Part shown: positions 1 through 8,086 of the stretch, piece after piece
Layout: each line of letters begins with the position of its first letter
Position numbering within the stretch: position 1 is the stretch's first letter
NCBI GenBank assembly: GCA_949299755.1
Contig: CASGBA010000012.1
Span: forward strand, 1-64,000
Direction: 5' to 3'
Source: an uncultured Treponema sp.
GTDB taxonomy: Bacteria; Spirochaetota; Spirochaetia; Treponematales; Treponemataceae
Length of the DNA: 64,000 nt
Notes under the pieces: model-generated
What the model was told of the DNA's origin: nothing
Database searches by the model: none
The model's input: the letters and a program-made list of their open reading frames with translations, nothing else
Position numbers and translations under genes: made by a program

Positions 1-48
1 CAGGTCCTTTCATCAAAAACAAACACGGATAAACTTAAGGAGGCATAG
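1..48 (+). CDS. C-terminal tail of an upstream gene (probably xseA), partial
   Basis: Reading frame 1 is open from the left edge to a TAG at 46-48, only 2 bases before the xseB start, and the xseB ribosome binding site lies inside it. The 15 residues visible are polar and lysine-rich. An exonuclease VII large subunit (xseA) commonly sits directly before xseB, so this is the likely identity, but the fragment is too short to recognise by itself. The call rests on position only. Confidence 0.45.
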   Translation, partial: QVLSSKTNTDKLKEA

Positions 49-50
49 AA

Positions 51-332
51 GTGGCTCAAGGAAAAAAAACTACAACTGAAAATAAATGTCTGCAAAAAAA
101 AAGCTTTGAGGAAAAACTTTCCCGGCTCCAAACTCTTTCAGAGGAAATAAAAAATCCGGCCACAGGCTTGGAAGACGCCCTTTCAATATTTGAAGAAGGC
201 ATAAAGCTGGCGAAATCCTTGGAAACAGAACTGGACAAGATAGAAAATAAAATACAAATCCTGATAAACCAGCCTAAAACCGCGGAAGAAAAACCTGAAT
301 TGGATCTTTTCTCCTCAATTCCGGAAGATTAA
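51..332 (+). CDS. xseB: Exodeoxyribonuclease VII small subunit
   Basis: The 93-residue product matches the exonuclease VII small subunit family, a helical-hairpin protein that binds the XseA catalytic subunit for single-strand DNA degradation. The diagnostic part is the stretch FEEKLSRLQTLSEEI followed by LEDALSIFEEGIKLAKSLETEL, the typical 'sfEeal.rLe.iv..le.g..sLeesl.lyeeG..L...c...L' pattern. The start is GTG at 51, with the strong site AAGGAGG at 37-43. An N-terminal basic extension of about 17 residues and a C-terminal acidic tail lie outside the family core. The gene sits 2 bases after a probable xseA tail and 3 bases before mutL, so all three are probably one transcript. Confidence 0.93.
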   Translation: MAQGKKTTTENKCLQKKSFEEKLSRLQTLSEEIKNPATGLEDALSIFEEGIKLAKSLETELDKIENKIQILINQPKTAEEKPELDLFSSIPED

Positions 333-335
333 AAC

Positions 336-2174
336 ATGAAGGAAACAGAAAAAATATCAGTTGATAACATTAGACCTGTCAAAGAACTTCCTCCGGAAAC
401 AGCCCAAAAAATCGCCGCGGGAGAAGTTATTGACAGACCGTCCGCGGCTGTCCGGGAACTTTTGGACAATGCCATTGATTCAGGCGCAAAACAAATATCA
501 CTTGAAATTGAAAACGGCGGCATAGACCGGATACGTGTGGGAGACGATGGGTGCGGCATGACCGAAGAAGATTTATCCATATGTGTAAAAAACCACACCA
601 CAAGCAAAATCGCCTCGGTGGAAGATTTACTTAAAATCAATACCCTCGGTTTCCGTGGAGAAGCCCTGGCCTCGATAAACGCTGTGTGCAGGTTGGAAAT
701 AACATCCTCCAGAAACGGCAAAGCTTTTAAAATTTGCCCCGGAGGTAAAATATTGCCGGCGGTCCGCAACAAAGGAACCCTGGTTCAGGCAGACGGTTTG
801 TTTGAAAACTTTCCAGCCAGAAGACAATTTTTAAAACGGGCTTCAGCTGAATCAGCTCTATGCAGGCAGGTTTTTATAGACAAGGCTCTGGCTTGGTATA
901 AAGTTGGTTTTAAGCTGACCGCAGACGGTACAGTGCGGTACATACTTCCACCAGCCCAATCCTTAAAAGAACGGTGTATGGCCGCCTTAAAACCCAAAGA
1001 AAATCCTTCTTTTTTTTACGAGGTAAACGGAGGCGGGGAAGATTTTTTCTTCACCGCGGTTCTCGGCGGTCCTGAAGTTGTGAATAAAGACAGACGGTTC
1101 GAGTTCGTGTTTGTGAACGGAAGAAGAATCAATGACTTTGCCCTCCAACAGGCAGTTGAGTTCGGAGCCGAGGGAAGGTTTCCCAACGGTCTACACCCTT
1201 TCTTTTGCCTGTATATATCAGTAAATCCTGAGTCAGCTGATTTTAATATCCATCCGGCAAAACGGGAAGTACGCTTCCAAAATCCTTCAGCAATACATCA
1301 TGCGGTAAGCTCCGTGTGCAAGGATTTTTACAGGCGATATATGATACATAGTCTGACAGAAACCTTTCACCCTGAAAAAAACGCTTCCTTTGATTTTTAT
1401 CCAGGAACAGGAACATCCGCTCTTCAAAAACCTCCAGGGAAAACCGGTTCCCTGTATTTCACCTATGACATATCTGCAGAACATCAGGAAACATCGGAAT
1501 CCCCCGTGTTTTACAGGCAGACTTCACCTGTGTCCGGCCGGCAGGAAAAATTACAGGAAGAAAGGGACAAGCCTTTTTTTACAGGAAAAGAATCTGAAAA
1601 CATGGAATTCAAGCCTTTCCCGGACACACCAGTGAATTTCCGATTTTTGGGGCAGGTTTTAGGAACTTTTCTTGCCGTGGAGAAAGACGGCAAACTTCTT
1701 CTGATAGACCAGCATGCTGCCCATGAAAGAATATTATACAATGAAATCATGGAAAACCGCGGGGAACGGCAGGAACTTCTTGTACCTTACAGGATAGATT
1801 CCCCCGACAAAAAAACAGACCGGTGCCTCCAGGAAAAACAAAAGGATCTTTATGATGCGGGATTTACCCTTAAAAGTGACGGGGACGGTTTTTGGCTGAT
1901 AACAGCCGTACCGGTAAGATGGACTGGAACAGAAAAAGAACTTGTGGAAGAACTCACCAACGGAGCCGCCGAACCGGAAACCCTGGTATCACGGCTTTAC
2001 GCCACAGAAGCCTGTCGGGCGGCCTGCAAGGACGGGGATCTTCTGGATCCCGCCACCGCCAGGGCCATAGCGGAAAAAGCCTTGTGTTTGCCGGAACCCT
2101 TTTGCCCCCACGGGCGGCCCGTGTATACGGAAATAACCAGGGAAGAACTGTTCCGCCGGGTAAAAAGGATTTGA
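336..2174 (+). CDS. mutL: DNA mismatch repair protein MutL (endonuclease type)
   Basis: The 612-residue product has the GHKL ATPase N-terminus of MutL. Visible are the helix NAIDSGAK, the ATP-lid region DDGCGM and the motif GFRGEALASI near residue 100. The C-terminal dimerisation domain carries nuclease-type motifs: DQHAAHE at about 458, ACRAACK, and CPHGRP near the end. This places it with MutL proteins that nick DNA themselves, as in bacteria lacking MutH. One oddity is that the second glutamate of the DQHA-x2-E-x4-E motif is displaced by one residue (DQHAAHERILYNE). The linker (about 330-430) is low in complexity, as usual. It starts 3 bases after xseB. Confidence 0.97.
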   Translation: MKETEKISVDNIRPVKELPPETAQKIAAGEVIDRPSAAVRELLDNAIDSGAKQISLEIENGGIDRIRVGDDGCGMTEEDLSICVKNHTTSKIASVEDLLKINTLGFRGEALASINAVCRLEITSSRNGKAFKICPGGKILPAVRNKGTLVQADGLFENFPARRQFLKRASAESALCRQVFIDKALAWYKVGFKLTADGTVRYILPPAQSLKERCMAALKPKENPSFFYEVNGGGEDFFFTAVLGGPEVVNKDRRFEFVFVNGRRINDFALQQAVEFGAEGRFPNGLHPFFCLYISVNPESADFNIHPAKREVRFQNPSAIHHAVSSVCKDFYRRYMIHSLTETFHPEKNASFDFYPGTGTSALQKPPGKTGSLYFTYDISAEHQETSESPVFYRQTSPVSGRQEKLQEERDKPFFTGKESENMEFKPFPDTPVNFRFLGQVLGTFLAVEKDGKLLLIDQHAAHERILYNEIMENRGERQELLVPYRIDSPDKKTDRCLQEKQKDLYDAGFTLKSDGDGFWLITAVPVRWTGTEKELVEELTNGAAEPETLVSRLYATEACRAACKDGDLLDPATARAIAEKALCLPEPFCPHGRPVYTEITREELFRRVKRI

Positions 2175-2207
2175 ACAGGGCTGCGAACTGGCAACCCTGC
2201 CCTGTTC
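2173..2207. terminator. Hairpin between convergent mutL and TPR gene
   Basis: GAACAGGG at 2173-2180 pairs perfectly with CCCTGTTC at 2200-2207. The arm starts inside the mutL stop codon (TGA at 2172-2174). No T-run follows on the plus strand. On the minus strand the stem is followed by AAATCCTTTTTA, so it could act as a weak terminator for the minus-strand TPR operon. Confidence 0.45.
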
Positions 2208-2215
2208 GTCCCGGA

Positions 2216-4303
2216 TCAAAGGGTCATCAAAAGGGATTTGACTTCCGCCGCATGTTTATATCCGGGATTTTTATCAATAAGATTCTGCAAAACACTTTTC
2301 GCAGCGGCTTTATCGCCCAGGCTCACATATATTTTACCAAGCTCATAGGAAGCGTCCCAGCATTCACCGTCAAGTTTAAGCAGATCGATGTAGCAGTCCC
2401 TGGCTTTTTCAGGAAGGCCGGCACTGACATAGGCTGAAGCCAAATTCTGCCTTATGTCAATATCTTTGGGATCCAATTTCATTGCCTTCGCATAATGCTC
2501 CACGGACTTATCATACTGGCCTTTCAAACCATAGGTTTTACCGAGGTTATTATTCACTTCCAGATTATCATTTTCTATCCTGTAAGCGGCGGTAAATTGA
2601 TTCAAAGCCTCATCCACCTTCCCAGCATCAAGGTAAATATTCCCCAGATTAACCCTGGGCTTTACATACCGGGGATCGGCAGCGATGGCTTTTGCGTACT
2701 GGGTCAGGGCTATGTCAGTCATTCCGTTCCTCTCGCCGGCCAATCCGTAAGTGTACAAAAAAACTGCATTGTTTCCGTCTGTTTCCGCCGCTTTTTTTGC
2801 GTAATCCAATGCCTCGCTGTTTTTACCCTGCTCCAGCAAAACCGAAGCCAGGTTGTAATTTGTCAGGGCATCCCCGGCGCCTAAAGCGAGGGCTTCCCTG
2901 AAAAGCTTTTCGGATTCAGCATAATTGCCTGTGACACTGTAAATGGCAGCCAGTTCCCTCAAAGCGGAAACATTGCCCGGCTCCCCTTCAATGGCTTTCC
3001 GATAGTTAGTCACGGCGCCGGTATAATCACCGGTACGGTTCAAAACACGGCCTATTTCCAGATAAGCCCGGGGATAGGAGGGTCTTAATTCTATCGCCTT
3101 TTTGAAAGCCGAAACTGAATCCGAATAGGAGCCCAGGGCTTTTTCAGTCATACCTAAATTAAAAAAAGCTGTTTCCAGTTTAGGATTAAGGGCAACGGTT
3201 TTTTTGAAGCAAGTCTCAGCCTCATCATAACGGCGCAGACGGTAATATTTTTTCCCCAATTCATACGCATAAAGGTAATTCTCACCGTCAAGTTTTACGG
3301 CTTCCTCCAAATCAGCCAGAGACTCCTTGTCTTTCTTCTGATCATTATAAATTTCAGAACGGACAAACCTGGCAGGAGCATATTTTGCATCGGAGGCAAC
3401 GGCATTGTTCGCATATTCCAAAGCAGAGGACAATGCTTCATTCTTTATCGTGCTGTCATCTGTTTTCCGGGCTATTTCAAGAAGGCCTTCCGCCATCTCA
3501 GTATATTTTTGGGAGGCAATCTCAGGCTCATTTTCCGGAAGCAATGCGGCAGCCTGTTCAAAATTGGAAAGGGCTGTCCTTAAATTTCCAGATTCCACGG
3601 CGGCAGCGCCTTTTTTCATAAAGGAATCAACCTGCTCGAGCCTGCGTTTTACTTCTTCGCTTTTTCTGGCCGCTTCCTCTTCCCTGGCCCGCCGTTCAGC
3701 TTCCCTGGCAGCCGCCTGTTCCGCCTCAAGCCTTGCACGCTCTTCCTTCTCGGCCTTTTCCGCGGCAGCCCGCGCTTTATCCGCCTCTTTTTCGGCGGCC
3801 AGTTGCTCTGCCAATGCTGCCGCAGCGGCGGAAGCCGCACTGGTTTTTGAATCAGCTTCGTTGACAGCCTTTTGTACTTCGGAAGCAGCCTGTCCCGCCT
3901 GGTAGGCCGCATGGTTCGCCCTGTCCGCGGCGGCAAGAATTCTGGCGGCAGCCTGCCTGGCGGCCTCTATAGCGGCCTCAACCTCAGCCAGAGAGGCTCC
4001 TGAAAGTCCCGATTCCAAGGCTTCCTTGGCTTTTTTTGCCGCAAGTACCGCATTCCACAATTCATTGGCTTCAACATCATCAGGATTTTCTATAAGTAAA
4101 TCCTCCAAAAGCTTGAGGGCCCGGTCAAATTCTTCTTTATCCAGATAAGATTGCACTAAAGAAAGAGTGTTCTGCCTCAATCTCAAAGCTTTTTCCGGAC
4201 CTGTTTCCAGAGAACTGCACGACTTGACGGCAAAAAACACAATTACCGCACATAAAATAACAATAAGAATAACAGCTGGTATTAATATTCTTTTGTCAAT
4301 CAT
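2216..4303 (-). CDS. Membrane-anchored protein with alanine-rich coiled coil and TPR repeats
   Basis: The 695-residue protein starts with a hydrophobic segment (residues about 6-28, ILIPAVILIVILCAVIVFF) that looks like an uncleaved anchor, so the rest is probably periplasmic. Residues about 85-225 form an alanine/glutamate-rich charged coiled coil. From about 225 to the end there are roughly ten TPR units, with typical W/Y-x2-LG-x2-Y and A-x3-F/Y-x-KA-x2-L/DP spacing. TPR proteins are scaffolds, and no enzymatic motif is seen. The gene overlaps the preceding TPR gene by 4 bases (ATGA at 4300-4303), so the two are translationally coupled and probably form one complex. The substrate is unknown. 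Confidence 0.85.
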   Translation of the reverse strand: MIDKRILIPAVILIVILCAVIVFFAVKSCSSLETGPEKALRLRQNTLSLVQSYLDKEEFDRALKLLEDLLIENPDDVEANELWNAVLAAKKAKEALESGLSGASLAEVEAAIEAARQAAARILAAADRANHAAYQAGQAASEVQKAVNEADSKTSAASAAAAALAEQLAAEKEADKARAAAEKAEKEERARLEAEQAAAREAERRAREEEAARKSEEVKRRLEQVDSFMKKGAAAVESGNLRTALSNFEQAAALLPENEPEIASQKYTEMAEGLLEIARKTDDSTIKNEALSSALEYANNAVASDAKYAPARFVRSEIYNDQKKDKESLADLEEAVKLDGENYLYAYELGKKYYRLRRYDEAETCFKKTVALNPKLETAFFNLGMTEKALGSYSDSVSAFKKAIELRPSYPRAYLEIGRVLNRTGDYTGAVTNYRKAIEGEPGNVSALRELAAIYSVTGNYAESEKLFREALALGAGDALTNYNLASVLLEQGKNSEALDYAKKAAETDGNNAVFLYTYGLAGERNGMTDIALTQYAKAIAADPRYVKPRVNLGNIYLDAGKVDEALNQFTAAYRIENDNLEVNNNLGKTYGLKGQYDKSVEHYAKAMKLDPKDIDIRQNLASAYVSAGLPEKARDCYIDLLKLDGECWDASYELGKIYVSLGDKAAAKSVLQNLIDKNPGYKHAAEVKSLLMTL

Positions 4304-5043
4304 TCCAAATCACCTTCCTCATCATATCCCATAACATCTTCCGAGCCGGCGGAAAAAACACTGGCTCCGTCCACCGCCTGGATCGAAGAATTAACTTCAT
4401 CCATAAGCTTTTTGAATCTTTCCTCCGCCGCTTTTCTTTCAGCCTCAGCGGCCGCCCTTTCAGCCTCAGCCCTGGCAGCGGCTTCCTGCCTGGCAATTTT
4501 CTCCTGATTCAAAAGGGCCAGAACCTGTTGGATTGAATCTTTTTGCCAGGTGGCAGGATCAAGAGTCAAATAAATGCTGTAGTCCTGGATTGCACCGTCA
4601 AATTCCTGAAGTTTTATACGGCAATTTGCCCTATTCAAAAAAGCGGGGGCATAAGATGAATCCGCCTGAATCGCCCTGGAATACATTTCTTCAGCCTGGG
4701 TAAAAAGCTCCTGGGAAAAATAAATATTCCCCGCATTAAAGAAAAGCACTTTTTTATCTGCCCCCGGCAATGTGGTTCCTTTAATAAAAGTGCTTACCGC
4801 ATCGGAAAATTTCCCCTCCTGCTGATAACATAAACCCAAATAAATAAAAACCTTGGGGTTTACCTGACTTTGCTGGGAAGCCTGGTACAAAAGGGGAATA
4901 GCCTGGGAAGGATTGTTTTCCCTGAAAAGTTTTTCTCCTTCTTTAAAATAATCTATGGAGAAAACCGGAAACCGGCAAAAACAAAAAAAACAGGCTGCCA
5001 AAATAAAAAAAAGACATCTTTTTTTCATAAAAAACCGATTCAT
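4300..5043 (-). CDS. Secreted TPR protein, partner of the next gene
   Basis: The 247-residue product has a clear signal peptide (MKKRC then a long hydrophobic run to about residue 28, FCRFPVFS). It is followed by three to four TPR units (about 35-155) and a C-terminal alanine/glutamate coiled coil with an acidic tail. The ATG at 5043 has AAGGA seven bases upstream; an in-frame ATG five codons later is an alternative. The protein is probably periplasmic and works with the coupled TPR protein downstream, with which it shares the Ala/Glu coiled-coil style. No function can be assigned from the sequence. Confidence 0.82.
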   Translation of the reverse strand: MNRFFMKKRCLFFILAACFFCFCRFPVFSIDYFKEGEKLFRENNPSQAIPLLYQASQQSQVNPKVFIYLGLCYQQEGKFSDAVSTFIKGTTLPGADKKVLFFNAGNIYFSQELFTQAEEMYSRAIQADSSYAPAFLNRANCRIKLQEFDGAIQDYSIYLTLDPATWQKDSIQQVLALLNQEKIARQEAAARAEAERAAAEAERKAAEERFKKLMDEVNSSIQAVDGASVFSAGSEDVMGYDEEGDLE

Positions 5044-5070
5044 TTGACATTCCTTTATAAAAACTATAGT
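5044..5070 (+). promoter_or_regulatory. Promoter of the TPR/Mrr-like gene
   Basis: TTGACA at 5044-5049 and TATAGT at 5065-5070 are separated by 15 bases. The start codon at 5080 lies 9 bases after the -10 box, so the transcript would carry almost no leader. The site fills the short gap between the divergent starts at 5043 and 5080. Confidence 0.6.
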
Positions 5071-5079
5071 CTTTCACCT

Positions 5080-6459
5080 ATGTCCGTTGTATTCATTATA
5101 TGCACGGCAGTTTTAGCGGCAGGTGTTGTATCCCTGCTGGTTTTTCTGCTGCGTTCTTTAATCGCTCCTCAAAAGCTTGAAACAATCGAAAAGCTTATCC
5201 GTAACGGGAAAAGACAGCAGGCCATAAAAATGGCTAAATCCATCATATCAAAAAACCCGAGGGATACGGAAGCACATTATATTCTCGGCAAAGCTTATCT
5301 TGCAGATAATAAGCCAGAGCTGGCTTTGATGGAATTTAAAACCGTTAATTCCGCCGCTTTTTTCTCAAAACGGATTCCGGAACCGGAATTCCGCAGGACG
5401 GTGGCAAAGCTTTATTTAAGATTCAACCAGCAGGAAGAAGCCTTAAAGGAATACCTTCTTTTAATAAAGCTGGATCCTTTTAAAGCGGACTATTATTTTA
5501 TGGCCGGAGAGCTTTTTGAACAAAGGGACAACAGTGATCAGGCCATGGCTTATTACCGGAAAACAGTGGAAATAGACCCGCACCATGCCGCAGCCCATGC
5601 AGCCTTGGGCTATTTGTTATACAGGGCAAAGCAAAATGTTGCCGCGGAAGAAGAAATCGCCACCGCCCTGAAACTTGACCCCCAGAACGCCAAAGCTCAT
5701 TTTTATCAGGGAAGAATTTTTATGAGCAACCACAATTACGCAAAGGCAATCTCATCCTTTGAAAAGGCCATGCGAAACCCTGAACTGAAGATAAAAGCCC
5801 TCATAGAGCGGGGCCGCTGTTATTTATCCACCAACAACGACGAAAGAGCCATAGCTGAATTCACCACGGCGGTTAAAAATTCCCAGCCCCCCGGTTCAAA
5901 TGACACCCTTTATGCCAGGTATTTTTTGGCGGCTTGCCTTGAAAAAAAGCGGGATATAGAAGGTGCGGTAACCCAATGGGAAGAAATACAAAGGCAGAAA
6001 AAAAATTTTTTGGATGTGAATGAAAAACTGAATTTATACCAGCACGCCGCAACAAACGATAACATGAAAGAATATTTGACAGCCGGTAAAGAGGATTTTC
6101 TGACCATATGCAGGGCAGTTGTAACCGATTTTATGGATCTTTCCCCAAGGGATGCAAAGGACACAAAATACGGTTGCGTGATTGTCGCCACCGAAAATGA
6201 CGCGGAAAAATGGCGGAATGTACGCAAAATGCCCAAATTCATTGTGTTTTACCGGGATCCCAATCTTATAGAAGATTCCTTTTTAAGAAACCTTCAGGAG
6301 GTTATGAAAAAACAGTCAATTATTCGTGCCACAGTTTTCACCAGTTCTGGATTCACCCACAGCGCAATGAAATTCTCCGAAAACAGGCCCATAGACCTTG
6401 TGGGACCGGACAAACTGGAATCAATCTTAGCTGAAGTAAATCCCTTTTCAAAGAAATAA
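5080..6459 (+). CDS. Membrane TPR protein with a degenerate Mrr-like C-terminal domain
   Basis: I take ATG 5080 as start because a promoter lies directly upstream and the open frame further 5' runs back through the divergent gene. This gives 459 residues: one N-terminal membrane segment (about 3-25), six or so TPR units (about 45-330), and a last domain of about 110 residues. That domain ends in VFTSSGFTHSAMKF followed by IDLVGPDKLESIL, the closing pattern of the Mrr-type restriction endonuclease fold. The QxK catalytic stretch is replaced by FIVFYRD and no GxD is visible, so nuclease activity is unlikely. It leads an operon with the metallophosphoesterase 2 bases downstream. Confidence 0.83.
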   Translation: MSVVFIICTAVLAAGVVSLLVFLLRSLIAPQKLETIEKLIRNGKRQQAIKMAKSIISKNPRDTEAHYILGKAYLADNKPELALMEFKTVNSAAFFSKRIPEPEFRRTVAKLYLRFNQQEEALKEYLLLIKLDPFKADYYFMAGELFEQRDNSDQAMAYYRKTVEIDPHHAAAHAALGYLLYRAKQNVAAEEEIATALKLDPQNAKAHFYQGRIFMSNHNYAKAISSFEKAMRNPELKIKALIERGRCYLSTNNDERAIAEFTTAVKNSQPPGSNDTLYARYFLAACLEKKRDIEGAVTQWEEIQRQKKNFLDVNEKLNLYQHAATNDNMKEYLTAGKEDFLTICRAVVTDFMDLSPRDAKDTKYGCVIVATENDAEKWRNVRKMPKFIVFYRDPNLIEDSFLRNLQEVMKKQSIIRATVFTSSGFTHSAMKFSENRPIDLVGPDKLESILAEVNPFSKK

Positions 6460-6461
6460 CC

Positions 6462-7142
6462 ATGAAGCTCCTGTGTGTATCCGACCAGATAGATCCTTTC
6501 ATTTACAGCTCTTCAATCAAAGAAAGGTTCGGGGATGTGGATGCTGTTATTTCGGCGGGTGATTTACCGGACGAATACTTGGAATTCCTTGTTTCAGCCC
6601 TAAACAAGCCCCTTTTTTTTGTTTTCGGGAACCACAATCTTAAAAGCTTCAATTATTACCACAATACGAGGGGATGCTCGAAAGAAGATTACCGTTTCCA
6701 ACATGATGATTTTTCAAGTTGTTCCGGAACAGGAGCCCTTTACATAGGTTTCAAATGCATACGGGCAGAAAAAATGCTCATAGCGGGAGTTTCCGGTTCG
6801 CTGAAATACAACAACGGGCTGTGCCAGTACTCGGAACGGCAAATGAAACTCCGGCTTCTACTCCTTGTTCCGTCTCTATTAATAAATAAATTAAAATACG
6901 GACGTTTTCTTGATATTCTGGTAACCCATGCGGCTCCACGGGGAATCCACGACAAGGAAGACCAGTGTCACAAAGGGTTCAAGTGTTTTCTTTCCTTTAT
7001 GAAAATATTCAAACCCAAGTTTTTAATCCACGGTCATATACACCTTTATGATTTACAGGACACGCGCGTTTCCAAATATGAAGAAACCACAGTTATAAAT
7101 GCCTACAGCCATTATATTATTGAAACCGGAGACTTTGAATGA
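6462..7142 (+). CDS. Calcineurin-type metallophosphoesterase
   Basis: The 226-residue protein has the metal-ligand motifs of the calcineurin-like phosphoesterase fold: VSD near residue 7 (with DQIDP in place of the usual D-x-H), SAGDLPDEY, FGNHN, THAAPRGIHD and HGHIHLYD. The usual first DxH is altered to DQID, so metal site 1 may differ from the norm. The substrate is unknown; relatives hydrolyse phosphodiesters or phosphoproteins. The gene begins 2 bases after the TPR gene and overlaps the next gene by ATGA, indicating coupled translation. Confidence 0.85.
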   Translation: MKLLCVSDQIDPFIYSSSIKERFGDVDAVISAGDLPDEYLEFLVSALNKPLFFVFGNHNLKSFNYYHNTRGCSKEDYRFQHDDFSSCSGTGALYIGFKCIRAEKMLIAGVSGSLKYNNGLCQYSERQMKLRLLLLVPSLLINKLKYGRFLDILVTHAAPRGIHDKEDQCHKGFKCFLSFMKIFKPKFLIHGHIHLYDLQDTRVSKYEETTVINAYSHYIIETGDFE

Positions 7143-8056
7143 GTGATTATATTAAAACAAAAGCCCAGGAAGATTTTTCAAAAGCAAGAAACAAAGCCCT
7201 TTTGTATGAAATACAGAATTTTCTCAAACCGGAAAAAAGGAAAATGCTTTCCTTGAATGATGTAAAAAAAATACTTAAACCTAAGGGAGAAGTATATGTG
7301 GGGATGAAAACCGTGCCCATTTCCAAAATCGTAGGAAGCGAAGGCAGGTACAAAGATTTTGACAACCATTTTCTTCCAAAGGCAAACCACCTTAAACAAA
7401 GATGGGCAAGAGTGGACGAAGCCCATTTGTCGGACATACAATTGCCGCCGGTTGTCCTTTATGAATTGGGCGGTCTTTATTTTGTCAGGGACGGGAACCA
7501 CAGGGTTTCAGTAGCCAGAATGAAAGGAGTTTCTTTCATTGATGCTGAGGTTATCTCACTTCAAAGCGAAATAATGCTTCCGGAAGATGTTAACCCCGAA
7601 TCACTGAGAAGCGAGGTCATCAAATATGAAAAAAGGCTTTTTTATACTGAAACAAATTTTGGGGACATAACAGATGATTGGGAACTGAATTTCACCACCC
7701 CCGGTTCTTACGATGTTATTTACGATCACATCCAGGGGCACAGGTACTTTATCAGCCAGAACGCAGGAACAGAGGTTACCTTCCCAGAAACCATTCTTTC
7801 CTGGTATACGAACGTTTACAAGCCTGTTCTTGATGTAATAAAAGGAACAAAGCTTGTAAAAAAATTTCCCGGAAGAACCTCCGGAGATTTATACATTTGG
7901 GTCATACGTAAATGGGATGAATTAAAAAATAAATACGGGGTGGAATATCCATTGACGGAGGTTCCCAAAGAAATTGAAAACAACTCAAAAAAGAGCGGAA
8001 ATTTTTTAAGCAAGTTGAAAAACTTTTTCAAAAAAAAAGATTCTCTTGACTTGTAA
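7139..8056 (+). CDS. ParB/sulfiredoxin-fold protein
   Basis: The 305-residue protein contains a ParB-type nucleotide-binding core. KTVPISKIVGSEGRY is followed by LPPVVLYELGGLYFVRDGNHRVSVARMKGV (about residues 100-130), where DGNHR replaces the GERR of chromosomal ParB. No helix-turn-helix of the parS-binding type is apparent. The C-terminus is lysine- and phenylalanine-rich and could form an amphipathic helix. ATGA overlap with the phosphoesterase indicates a joint function. The role is unknown: DNA, nucleotide or protein modification are all possible for this fold. Confidence 0.72.
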   Translation: MSDYIKTKAQEDFSKARNKALLYEIQNFLKPEKRKMLSLNDVKKILKPKGEVYVGMKTVPISKIVGSEGRYKDFDNHFLPKANHLKQRWARVDEAHLSDIQLPPVVLYELGGLYFVRDGNHRVSVARMKGVSFIDAEVISLQSEIMLPEDVNPESLRSEVIKYEKRLFYTETNFGDITDDWELNFTTPGSYDVIYDHIQGHRYFISQNAGTEVTFPETILSWYTNVYKPVLDVIKGTKLVKKFPGRTSGDLYIWVIRKWDELKNKYGVEYPLTEVPKEIENNSKKSGNFLSKLKNFFKKKDSLDL

Positions 8057-8074
8057 AAACTTCGATGGTAACCT
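8046..8074 (+). promoter_or_regulatory. Possible promoter of the RsbU-like operon
   Basis: TTGACT at 8046-8051 stands 17 bases before TAACCT at 8069-8074. The -35 is good and the -10 poor. The start codon at 8087 has no Shine-Dalgarno, so a short-leader transcript would fit. Confidence 0.35.
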
Positions 8075-8086
8075 GAATAACGATAT

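Noticed and set aside
3405-3905. Serine/alanine-rich plus-strand open frame
   Set aside because: It is the antisense shadow of the alanine-rich coiled coil of the TPR gene on the other strand.
4870-5079. Upstream extension of the TPR/Mrr-like gene to 4870
   Set aside because: It runs through the divergent TPR gene and its signal peptide, and a promoter lies between, so ATG 5080 is the start.
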